In this document: positions 1 through 6,144 of the stretch, one piece after another
Numbering within the stretch: the first letter of the stretch is position 1
How the letters are laid out: each line of letters opens with the position of its first letter
Source: Elusimicrobiales bacterium
GTDB lineage: Bacteria; Elusimicrobiota; Elusimicrobia; Elusimicrobiales; Elusimicrobiaceae
Direction: 5' to 3'
NCBI GenBank assembly: GCA_030540535.1
Contig: JAUNWB010000085.1
Location: 1-6,227 of the forward strand
DNA: 6,227 bases
Translations under genes and position numbers: made by a program
The notes under the pieces: model-generated
The model's database searches: none
What the model was told of the DNA's origin: nothing
The model's input: the letters and a program-made list of their open reading frames with translations, nothing else

Positions 1-552
1 GTTGTATTCGCCGGTCAGCTGGCGCGCTTCGGTTTCGTTCAAAAAGAAGATGTCAATGCGCTCGACGACTTCCAACAATGCTTCTTTTTTAGACGAAATC
101 CAATAATTCATCGTATCGCACGCCACCAAACGCGGTTTTTTAACCTGTTTTAAAACAGAAAGCTGAAGTTCCGGGTCAATATTGGCCAGAAATACCGCTT
201 TGGCGTTTTTTTGTTCCGCGCTGAGTACGGGATTGAAATCTTTAAAAACGTTCAAATCGGTAAACTTGGTGACAGCGGTATTAAAATCTTTGTCGTAGCT
301 GCCGCCCCAATGGAACGTTTTTCCTTCTTTCACTTCCAGGCCGGACAAATCCACCCCGCGTTTTACAAACGGAGCGCGGTCCGTATCCGTAAAGTCGGTA
401 CCGACGACGGCCACCACCGACGGCTGCGCAAAATAGCTGGCGCAGACGGAAGCGTAACTCGCCGCGCCGCCCAGCACGCGTTTGACGCGGCCGTTGGCGT
501 TTTCAATCGTATCAAAAGCTACGGAGCCCACCACTAACACTTCGTTTGCCAT
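1..552 (-). CDS. PfkB-family carbohydrate kinase (ribokinase-like), C-terminus beyond window
   Basis: The minus strand is open from the ATG at 552-550 to the window edge, giving the first 184 residues of a cytoplasmic kinase that phosphorylates a sugar or nucleoside with ATP. Visible family marks are the N-terminal strand with GSVAFD (residues 9-14), the substrate-binding glycine pair in LGGAASYAS (27-35), VVGTDF (about 48-53), the stretch LANIDPELQ, then CDTMNYWI, and NETEARQLTGE (172-182), which is typical of PfkB proteins just before the ATP-binding half. The catalytic GAGD motif should lie beyond the edge. PfkB kinases are usually about 300 residues, so roughly 60% is present. The segments resemble a conserved but poorly characterised bacterial sugar-kinase group, so the substrate cannot be named. 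The start follows the stop of the upstream gene by three bases, with AGGA about eight bases before it inside that gene. This suggests translational coupling as the last visible gene of the operon. Confidence 0.88.
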   Translation of the reverse strand, partial: MANEVLVVGSVAFDTIENANGRVKRVLGGAASYASVCASYFAQPSVVAVVGTDFTDTDRAPFVKRGVDLSGLEVKEGKTFHWGGSYDKDFNTAVTKFTDLNVFKDFNPVLSAEQKNAKAVFLANIDPELQLSVLKQVKKPRLVACDTMNYWISSKKEALLEVVERIDIFFLNETEARQLTGEYN

Positions 553-555
553 ACA

Positions 556-1239
556 TTAGTCCTGTAAAAAGGTTTTGATATCCACGTTTTCGTTGAACTG
601 GTCAAAAAACGCTTTTTGCGCCGTTTCCATTTTGGTATCCAGCAACTGGGCGGCAAAATCTTTTTTGTTCGCTTCAAAGTTTTTCAAATTGCCGTGCTGG
701 ACTCTATAAGCCTGCTTAATTTCGGCGGGAGTTAATTTAAAGTGGGAATACAACACCCCGCGGAAGCGGTCGGACAATTTGCCGCGGCGGAATTGTTCTT
801 CAAATTCGGCGGGCGTCATGCCGGCGGCGCGTTTAACGGCGGCTTCGTAAGCGGCCTTGTTAAACTGTCCGTTTTGGTTGAAAAAAGGAGAGCTTTGGAT
901 ATCATACGCCACTTCGTAATCGGCCACGGCCAACCCGGCGTTTTGGGCGGATTGGTTCAAAATTTCTTCGCTGATAAGCATCGCCAACACTTCCTGGCGA
1001 AGCACGCTCAAAACAGTTTCGTCCACGTCGGTACCCTGGTTGCGCAGGTTACGGGCATAATCGTCGGTAATGCGGTAGAGCTGGCGGTTGGTAATGTCCT
1101 TAGAGCCCACGGTGGCGGCCACGGTGCCGAAACTGCCGCGGCGGTACGCGTCCGCGCCCAAAGACACAATGCTGCCCAAGAAAAAGGCGAGCGTGATGAT
1201 AAGAATTATTTTTTTATGTCTAATCAGAAACGAAATCAT
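556..1239 (-). CDS. SurA_N/PpiD-like membrane-anchored periplasmic chaperone lacking a PPIase domain
   Basis: This is a 227-residue protein with a short basic N-terminus (RHKK, 7-10) and one hydrophobic segment at about residues 10-28. It looks like an uncleaved signal anchor that places the rest in the periplasm. Residues about 37-180 match the SurA/PpiD N-terminal chaperone fold: VAATVGSKDITNRQLYR opens it, a helix containing LRQEVLAMLISEEIL follows, and then comes the characteristic F..NGQFNKAAYEAAVKRAAGMTPAEFEEQFR region (about 120-151, given here as a pattern). PpiD is about 620 residues and SurA about 430. Here the protein ends soon after the chaperone part and no parvulin domain is present, so a foldase reaction is not expected and a holdase or assembly role is inferred. 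The start has a GGGAGA-like ribosome site about eight bases upstream. It lies 15 bases after the bactofilin stop, in the same operon. Confidence 0.82.
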   Translation of the reverse strand: MISFLIRHKKIILIITLAFFLGSIVSLGADAYRRGSFGTVAATVGSKDITNRQLYRITDDYARNLRNQGTDVDETVLSVLRQEVLAMLISEEILNQSAQNAGLAVADYEVAYDIQSSPFFNQNGQFNKAAYEAAVKRAAGMTPAEFEEQFRRGKLSDRFRGVLYSHFKLTPAEIKQAYRVQHGNLKNFEANKKDFAAQLLDTKMETAQKAFFDQFNENVDIKTFLQD

Positions 1240-1254
1240 ACTGTAATCTCCCGT

Positions 1255-1671
1255 TTATTTTTTGCTTTTTTTGCCGTTTTCGTCGTCTTCTTCTTGTTCT
1301 TCTTCGGCGGCTTCTTCCGTCGCTCCGCCGATGACGCACAGTCCTTCGATGCGTCCGCCTTCTTCCACAATCATTTTTTTGGCGCGGATATCGCCTTTAA
1401 TGGAGGCCGGGGCCAGCACTTCCAGCATGTCGGCGCAAACGTTGCCTTCAATCACGCCGCCGCATACGACGATTTGGGCCGTCACGTCACCCAAAACTTT
1501 CCCGTCCGTCCCCACGATTACGTGGCGGGCGTTGTCAACGGACCCCTCCAGCGTACCGTCCACGCGCAGGGAGCCCTGCACGCTCAGCGTACCCTGGAAG
1601 TAACATTCCGCGCTGACCACCGAGTAGTGTTCGCCGGAAGAGAAATCCGAATCTTTCTTTAAAAATCCCAT
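1255..1671 (-). CDS. Bactofilin (polymer-forming cytoskeletal protein)
   Basis: This is a 138-residue protein of normal bactofilin length. Residues about 16-115 form the right-handed beta-helix core, seen as short repeats of small hydrophobic and glycine-centred turns: FQGTLSVQGSLRVDGTLEGS, VIVGTDGKVLGDVTA, IVVCGGVIEGNV, VLAPASIKGDI and MIVEEGGRIEG. Bactofilins self-assemble without nucleotide into filaments or sheets on the inner face of the membrane and recruit cell-wall enzymes. The N-terminal tail (1-15) is short and polar. The C-terminal tail (117-138) is unusual: a nearly continuous acidic block followed by a lysine-rich end. A perfect AGGAGG precedes the ATG. The gene lies 15 bases after the M23 peptidase, the partner commonly encoded beside bactofilins, which supports a role in cell shape or localised wall growth. 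Confidence 0.95.
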   Translation of the reverse strand: MGFLKKDSDFSSGEHYSVVSAECYFQGTLSVQGSLRVDGTLEGSVDNARHVIVGTDGKVLGDVTAQIVVCGGVIEGNVCADMLEVLAPASIKGDIRAKKMIVEEGGRIEGLCVIGGATEEAAEEEQEEDDENGKKSKK

Positions 1672-1676
1672 AACGT

Positions 1677-1682
1677 CCTCCT
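1677..1682 (-). promoter_or_regulatory. Strong ribosome binding site of the bactofilin gene
   Basis: The minus strand reads AGGAGG five bases before the bactofilin ATG. This is the strongest Shine-Dalgarno sequence in the minus-strand operon. It fits a high demand for a polymer-forming structural protein relative to the upstream peptidase, which has no visible ribosome site. Confidence 0.85.
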
Positions 1683-1686
1683 AAAA

Positions 1687-2607
1687 TTATTTAAAATAGT
1701 TGCGCGGATTTACGGCCTGTCCGTCTTTCCACACTTCGTAGTGCAGGTGCGTCCCGGTGGAACGCCCGCTGGAACCCATGGTAGCGATTTTATCGCCGCG
1801 TTTGACTACGTCGCCCGCTTTCACGCGCACGCCCGTAGTGTGTGCGTATAAGGTGGAATAGCCGAAGCCGTGATCCACCAAAATGGCCTGCCCGTAGCTG
1901 GGCACCCAGCCCGCGTGCCGCACGACGCCGTCGGCGGTGACGAAAATCGGGCTGTCGGGCTTGCCGGCAAAATCAATACCGTTATGGCGTTTGGTGGTAC
2001 GCTGGCCGAACGGGTCTAAGCGGTAGCCAAAGCCGGAGCTGATACGCGCCGAAGACGGCCGGATAGAAGGCGTTGAGTTCAAGCCTTCGCGGCGGTTGGC
2101 GAAGTACCAGGCAATTTCCTGGAAACTGGCCAAACGCGTTTTGGCATGCTCTTCAATAGAGTCCACGTATTTTTCAAACTCTTCGGCGGTTAAGTCTTTC
2201 AAATCTTTGCCCAATAATTCACGCGCGCGCTCGTCTTCTTTTTCTTTGGCGGCTTCCCAGCCTTTGGGCAGGTTGATGAATTTGCCGCCCGGCATCCCGA
2301 GCATTTGGCGCATTTGGGTATCGGTGGTACGGGTAAGTTCCAGGTATTTGCGGCCGCGTTCCAGTTCATCGCCGATCAGCTTCATTTTTACGCGCATCAG
2401 TTCGTTGTCGGCCTTGGTGATGTTATAGTCGTACGCGCGGATAAAAAACAACAGTCCCGCCAGCGTGACAAGCAGCCACAGCGCCGCCAGCAGCACCAAC
2501 GTCAGCACGCGCACTTTAAACTTAACGGACCCTCCCAGGCGGGGCATGATTAAAATATCCACGCGCTCGCCTAACAGCCATCCCAAATAATTGATTAATT
2601 TACCCAT
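1687..2607 (-). CDS. Membrane-anchored M23 (LytM/peptidase_M23) peptidoglycan endopeptidase
   Basis: This is a 306-residue bitopic protein. Residues 1-32 are a cytoplasmic tail with basic residues, 33-57 are a strong transmembrane helix, and about 62-165 are a charged helical, probably coiled-coil, periplasmic stalk. Residues about 188-306 are the M23 metallopeptidase domain, which cuts peptide cross-links in peptidoglycan. The active site is complete: HNGIDFAG supplies zinc ligands H208 and D212, LYAH supplies H256, and GTHLHYE supplies H287 and the third zinc ligand H289. The domain entry GFGYRLDPFG is also typical. The arrangement matches bactofilin-associated hydrolases such as LmdC, in which the cytoplasmic tail contacts the bactofilin. 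That contact is inferred here from architecture and gene order. It is the first gene of the operon. No Shine-Dalgarno sequence is visible before the ATG at 2607-2605. Confidence 0.94.
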   Translation of the reverse strand: MGKLINYLGWLLGERVDILIMPRLGGSVKFKVRVLTLVLLAALWLLVTLAGLLFFIRAYDYNITKADNELMRVKMKLIGDELERGRKYLELTRTTDTQMRQMLGMPGGKFINLPKGWEAAKEKEDERARELLGKDLKDLTAEEFEKYVDSIEEHAKTRLASFQEIAWYFANRREGLNSTPSIRPSSARISSGFGYRLDPFGQRTTKRHNGIDFAGKPDSPIFVTADGVVRHAGWVPSYGQAILVDHGFGYSTLYAHTTGVRVKAGDVVKRGDKIATMGSSGRSTGTHLHYEVWKDGQAVNPRNYFK

Positions 2608-2671
2608 CTTTTGTATTCTATCATATACGGAGCCCGCAAGGGCGGATTTCCCGCATTAAAAAGGAGAAAAT
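2608..2671. promoter_or_regulatory. Divergent promoter region between the M23 operon and the thioredoxin lipoprotein gene
   Basis: This 64-base gap separates two divergent genes and must hold the promoter of at least one. On the minus strand TGATAGAAT (2623-2615) is an extended -10, with hexamer TAGAAT matching five of six consensus bases. No good -35 is seen. On the plus strand TATCAT (2619-2624) matches five of six -10 bases but has only a weak -35. An alternative pair is TTGATT (2591-2596) and TATTCT (2614-2619) spaced by 17 bases. The candidate -10 elements on the two strands overlap. A small GCCC-GCAA-GGGC hairpin (2632-2643) would sit near the 5' end of the plus-strand transcript. The assignments are by eye. 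Confidence 0.5.
2661..2666 (+). promoter_or_regulatory. Ribosome binding site of the thioredoxin-like lipoprotein gene
   Basis: AAGGAG lies five bases before the ATG at 2672. It fixes this start over other in-frame possibilities and keeps the complete lipoprotein signal peptide. Confidence 0.85.
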
Positions 2672-3160
2672 ATGAAAAAATTATGTTTCACCGCCGTCCT
2701 GGCCATTTTTGCCGCGGCGTGCATGTTCAAACCGCTGCCCGAAGTGCCCACTTTGGGCGAAGTAAAACTTCCCGTCGTAGCGGAAGAAGAAACCGTCTGG
2801 ACGTCCACCGATTACAAAGGCAAACCCGTTTTGATGGTATTTATGGGTTCCTGGTGTCCGTGGTGCAAAAAATCCATGCCCGCGGTGATGGCTGCCGAAG
2901 AAAAATACGGCGACCAGGTTGAAATCGTAGCCGTATTTATGGATAACGACGCCGAAGCCGTAGCCAAAGCGGCCAAAGAACACGGGTTTACCGTCACCGC
3001 TTTGTATGAAGGCGGCGAGGTGGCGCAAAGCCTGGACGTAAACGGCTTGCCGCACGCTATCCTGTTTGATAAAAAACACCGCGCCATCAAACATTGGGAA
3101 GGATTCAGCCCCAGCTTAGGCGACGAGTTCCAAACCCAACTGGCTGACGTAACCAAATAA
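2672..3160 (+). CDS. TlpA/ResA-like thioredoxin-fold lipoprotein
   Basis: This is a 162-residue exported protein. Residues 1-17 form a lipoprotein signal: a MKK start, a short hydrophobic core, and FAAAC with the lipid-accepting cysteine at C17. The lipobox is loose, with alanine where leucine is usual at -3. The thioredoxin fold follows: DYKGKPVLMVFMGSWCPWCKKSMP (about 47-70, a pattern over that span) holds the redox pair C62 and C65 in a CPWC motif, VEIVAVFMDND (83-93) is the next strand, and GLPHAILFDK (125-134) supplies the cis-proline P127 that faces the active site. Proteins of this type act outside the inner membrane in disulphide reduction or exchange, often in cytochrome c maturation or envelope protein repair. 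No cytochrome biogenesis gene or DsbD/CcdA partner is in view, so the substrate is unknown. The gene is followed directly by a terminator and is probably transcribed from the divergent region. Confidence 0.9.
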   Translation: MKKLCFTAVLAIFAAACMFKPLPEVPTLGEVKLPVVAEEETVWTSTDYKGKPVLMVFMGSWCPWCKKSMPAVMAAEEKYGDQVEIVAVFMDNDAEAVAKAAKEHGFTVTALYEGGEVAQSLDVNGLPHAILFDKKHRAIKHWEGFSPSLGDEFQTQLADVTK

Positions 3161-3164
3161 ATTT

Positions 3165-3194
3165 AAAAAATCCCGCCGACGCGCGGGATTTTTT
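3165..3194 (+). terminator. Rho-independent terminator after the thioredoxin-like gene
   Basis: A 12-bp stem pairs 3165-3176 with 3183-3194 around a six-base loop. It consists of six A-T pairs plus the TCCCGC/GCGGGA core, ending in a T6 run. It begins five bases after the stop codon. The T run is part of the stem, so the structure can work in either direction, but no minus-strand gene approaches it from the right. Confidence 0.85.
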
Positions 3195-3199
3195 AGGAG
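3195..3199 (+). promoter_or_regulatory. Ribosome binding site of the DUF2339 gene, abutting the terminator
   Basis: AGGAG lies five bases before the ATG at 3205 and starts immediately after the last T of the preceding terminator hairpin. No promoter can fit between the terminator and this site, so the DUF2339 message must cross the hairpin sequence. Confidence 0.8.
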
Positions 3200-3342
3200 A
3201 ATTTATGGAAGCACTTACAGCTTTACTCTTTATTGCAACGGTTATTTTATGGGTACGCCACCTGGTGGTAAGCGACCGGGTAAACGGCCTGCGCTACCGC
3301 GTGCAAAAGTTGGAAAAACAACTGCAGGAACAAACCCGGCAG

Positions 3343-3579
3343 AACGCCCCGGCGGAAATTCCTCCCGCCCAAACCGACACGCCCCCGCAGGAAACCCAAC
3401 CCGCGCCGGAACCGGTCATCTCAATGCAAGAATCCGTTATTTTTGACACGGAACCGTCCCCCGTGGAACCCGAAACGCCCACGCGTCCGCTTGAAAACGA
3501 AGTGCCGCCCCAGGCGGAGCCCGTGTTGGCCGCAGAAGCCCAGCCGGCCGCAGAAAAAGCGCCTTCCGTTGAATTTTCT
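3343..3579 (+). other. Low-complexity Pro/Glu/Ala-rich linker in the DUF2339 protein
   Basis: Codons for about residues 47-125 are dominated by proline, glutamate, alanine, glutamine and threonine, with repeated units such as PAPEP and TPTRP. Together with the upstream membrane segment and coiled coil, this makes a flexible tether between an N-terminal anchor and the multi-pass core. It is probably disordered. Confidence 0.7.
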
Positions 3580-4723
3580 CCCGCCAAACTTTTCTCCTGG
3601 ATTGGCGGACTCATGCTGTTTTTGGGCTTTGTTTTCGGCATTAAATACGCCGTTGAAAACGACCTGTTAAGCCCGGCGGCGCGCATTATCTGCAGCGCGG
3701 GCCTGGGACTTGCGCTGGCCGCGGCGGGCTACTTTATCCGCCGGGAAAAATACCGCGTAACCGCCCACACGCTGCTGGGCAGCGGGCTGGCCGTTATTTA
3801 CGCCAGCGTCTACTGCGCGCACGCGTTTTACCAGTTCATTCCCCCCGCCTTTACGTTTATCCTGCTTGCGCTTACGGCTTTTGCCGCGTTCGGCACGTCC
3901 GTCAGAAAAAATGCCAAATATGTGGGATACTTGGGCGCCGTCATCGCGTTTTTAACGCCGCTTCTTATTAACTCCGGGCAGGACTCCTGGATTGCGCTGT
4001 TTACGTATATTCTGTTCATCAACGCGGCCTCCGTCTTGGCCGCGGCCAAACGCGGCTGGAACGGGCTTTTAATCTGCACGCTTGTATTTACGTGGCTCAG
4101 CCAGGCCGCCTGGCTGTTCTCCCCGCTGCCATTTGAAGCATACAAATTAAACGGTGTGTGCTTATTCTTTTCGCTGTATGCCTTTGGCGCAGCGTGGCTG
4201 GCGCGCAAACAGATACTTAAAGGTGCTGCACCCGCCGCCCTGGGCGTATTTTTATGCGCCGGCATGGTGTTAATGCTTGCGCCTTCGGCGATGATACACG
4301 GCTCTGCCGACGCCATAAAACTGTTGGGATATACGTTACTGGTGAACCTGCTTATTTTATGGCAGGCCGGGCGCGGAAATCTCCCCGCGCCGTTTTCCCT
4401 GGCCGGGAAAATCATCGCGTTTCTGACGCTTTTTATTTGGAGTAACGCAAACTTTAACGAAATCTCCCCCATTCTGTTATTTGGTTCGTTCATCGTTTTT
4501 GCGGCAGTCAACGGCGGTGCGGAGTTCATTTGGCACAAACAGGAAAATGCGCCCGTCTGCCCGGCGGGATTTTCCGCATTTTATCCCGCGCTCCTTATGC
4601 TGCCGCTCGCCTATGCGCTGTTAAACAAACCGGAACTTCCCTTTGGGCTGACAATTATGACGCTGGGACTTTTGTTTATTTTGATGTCCGGCGCGGTTGT
4701 GTTTGCTGTTTTGGCGGGAGCCG

Positions 4724-4728
4724 TTTTT
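4724..4728 (+). other. Site of the apparent one-base deletion in the DUF2339 gene
   Basis: Frame 1 reads GTT TTT CGG CGG CCG CCG and reaches TGA at 4750, giving an unlikely RRPPAWG end. Adding one T to this T5 run converts it to GTT TTT TCG GCG GCC GCC GGC ATG, a small-residue and hydrophobic stretch continuous with the downstream frame. No canonical X XXY YYZ slippery heptamer is present. The P-site phenylalanine codon alone could re-pair after a -1 slip. Confidence 0.75.
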
Positions 4729-6098
4729 CGGCGGCCGCCGGCATGGGGCTGACAGTACTGATACTTCTTTCGCTGTCCGGCCAAATTACCGACTGGAGTA
4801 CAGGCGAAACGCTCTGCCTGATGTGGTTGGGTTTCGTTCCCGCAGTATTGGGCGGCGGATTGTTTACATTAGTCCGCAAATTGAAAAGAAATGACGAAAC
4901 GCTGGCGGGTGAAAATATTTTATCCGCCCTTACTGCCCTGTCGCCTTTTGTGCTGTTGGTGGCCGTTATCCTGCAAAACCCGCAAGCCAAATTAATCAGC
5001 CCGCATTGGATTATGGGTGCAGTGCTGGCCATGGGCGCGTTAAACGCGCTGGCCGCGCGGATTTACAAAAACGCAACGTTCCTGCCTGCCGCGCTGGCGG
5101 GTGCAACGCTGGTACAAGCGGTCTTTCCGTTCACCCTGCAAACGGCTTATCCGCTGGCCGGCTGGAGCGTGGGCATTTTTGCACTGTTCTTTGCGTTTCC
5201 GTTTGTATTTAAAAAACATTTTTGGCAAAGCAAAGCCGCTTGGGCCGCCGCTTCGCTTTCCGGCGTAGCAACTTGCACGGCCGTTTACCTGTACCTGCAC
5301 TATGTTGTAAAAAATTTCCACTGGGGGCTTTTGCCCGCCGCGTTCCTGCTGGTTTATCTGCCGGTGGTAAAAACACTGTGGACACAACGCCAAACGGACG
5401 AAAGAGCCATCACGCCGCTCGCGTTTGCGGCGGGTGCGGCGCTGGCCTTTTTTACAGCGATTTTCCCGCTGGAAATGGGCGGCAAATGGCTCACCCTGGC
5501 GTGGGCGCTGGAAGGTTGCGCGCTTGTTTGGCTGAACACGCGAGTGCCGTACAAAGGGCTGACGGGCACGGGCTATGGCCTGTTGGCGGTTGCCTTTTTA
5601 CGCTTGCTGTTCCCCGATTTGGCCCCCATTCCCGCCGCGCGCGTATGGAACTGGTATTTGGGCGTGTACAGCATTTGCGCCGCGGGCGCGCTGTTGGCCG
5701 CGCGGTGGTGGCCGGAACAACCGAGCCGCTTCTGGAAAAACTCCCTGGCGGCGATGGGCGGAATTATTTTATTCTGGCTGCTTAATATCGAAATCGCCCA
5801 CTGGTTTGCGGACGGCAGACTGTCGTTTGAATTTACCGGCCGTTTGGCCGAGGCACTCGCGTATACGCTCGGCTGGGCGTTATTTGGCGGAGCGTGTATT
5901 GCGCTGGGATTATCCGGCGGAAAAAACGCGCTCAGCAAAGCGGGCGCGGGCGTTATTACGCTGGCGCTTATCAAATTCTTCCTGTCCGACATTTGGCAGT
6001 TGGAAGCGTTGTACCGAATTATAGGACTGTTTGCGCTGGCGATTATTTTAATCGGCGCATCGTTCTATTACCAACGGAAACGGAAAATTTAAAAAGTC

Positions 6099-6129
6099 AA
6101 AAAGCCCCGGCAAAAACCGGGGCTTTTTT
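6099..6129 (+). terminator. Strong rho-independent terminator after the DUF2339 gene
   Basis: A 12-bp stem pairs 6099-6110 with 6117-6128, with a GC core of GCCCCGG/CCGGGGC, a six-base A-rich loop (CAAAAA) and a T6 run (6124-6129). A-rich flanks on the other side make it suited to stop transcription from both directions, as expected between two converging genes. Confidence 0.92.
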
Positions 6130-6144
6130 CAACAGAAGATATCT

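Larger units (their letters stand above)
3205..6092 (+). pseudogene. DUF2339 polytopic membrane protein, interrupted by a -1 frameshift near 4724-4728
   Basis: Two long overlapping reading frames together encode one DUF2339-type protein of unknown function. The first runs from 3205 to a TGA at 4750-4752; the second is in the -1 frame and ends at 6092. With one base restored in the T5 run at 4724-4728, the reading passes smoothly as AGAVF then SAAAGMGLTVLILLSL, giving 962 residues, a usual size for this family. Layout: an N-terminal membrane segment (about 3-18), a short coiled coil (about 24-45), a Pro/Glu/Ala-rich linker (about 47-125), then a long run of transmembrane helices from about 130 to the end. 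The hallmark start of the core is SWIGGLMLFLGFVFGIKYA (131-149), followed by NDLLSPAARI, HTLLGSGLAVIYASVY and GYLGAVIAFLTPLL. The protein ends with a basic RKRKI tail. Downstream codons remain clean, so the lesion is recent or a sequencing error. Reinitiation at ATG 4743 could yield a separate C-terminal half. Confidence 0.85.

Noticed and set aside
742..1662. Plus-strand 306-codon open frame opposite the SurA_N and bactofilin genes
   Set aside because: It is antisense to two well-recognised genes. Its Phe-rich centre is just the reverse reading of the bactofilin acidic tail, and it has no family resemblance.
2632..2643. GCCC-GCAA-GGGC hairpin as a terminator or riboswitch
   Set aside because: Only a four-base-pair stem with a GNRA-type loop, no T run and no further conserved structure. 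At most it is a small 5' leader hairpin.
3828..4538. Minus-strand 236-codon open frame inside the DUF2339 gene
   Set aside because: It is a shadow of the GC-biased codons of the DUF2339 gene, with no recognisable domain and no supporting ribosome site or context.
4720..4734. Programmed -1 ribosomal frameshift signal
   Set aside because: No X XXY YYZ heptamer is in the right frame (codons GTT TTT preceded by C), and no obvious stimulatory structure was identified by eye. The T5 run is also short for transcriptional slippage. It is kept only as a minor alternative.
4530..6092. Downstream DUF2339 half as an independent gene starting at 4530
   Set aside because: Its first approximately 65 codons overlap the upstream half out of frame and read as non-membrane, cysteine-rich sequence. 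Recognisable protein starts only at about 4728, so it is the continuation of one gene.
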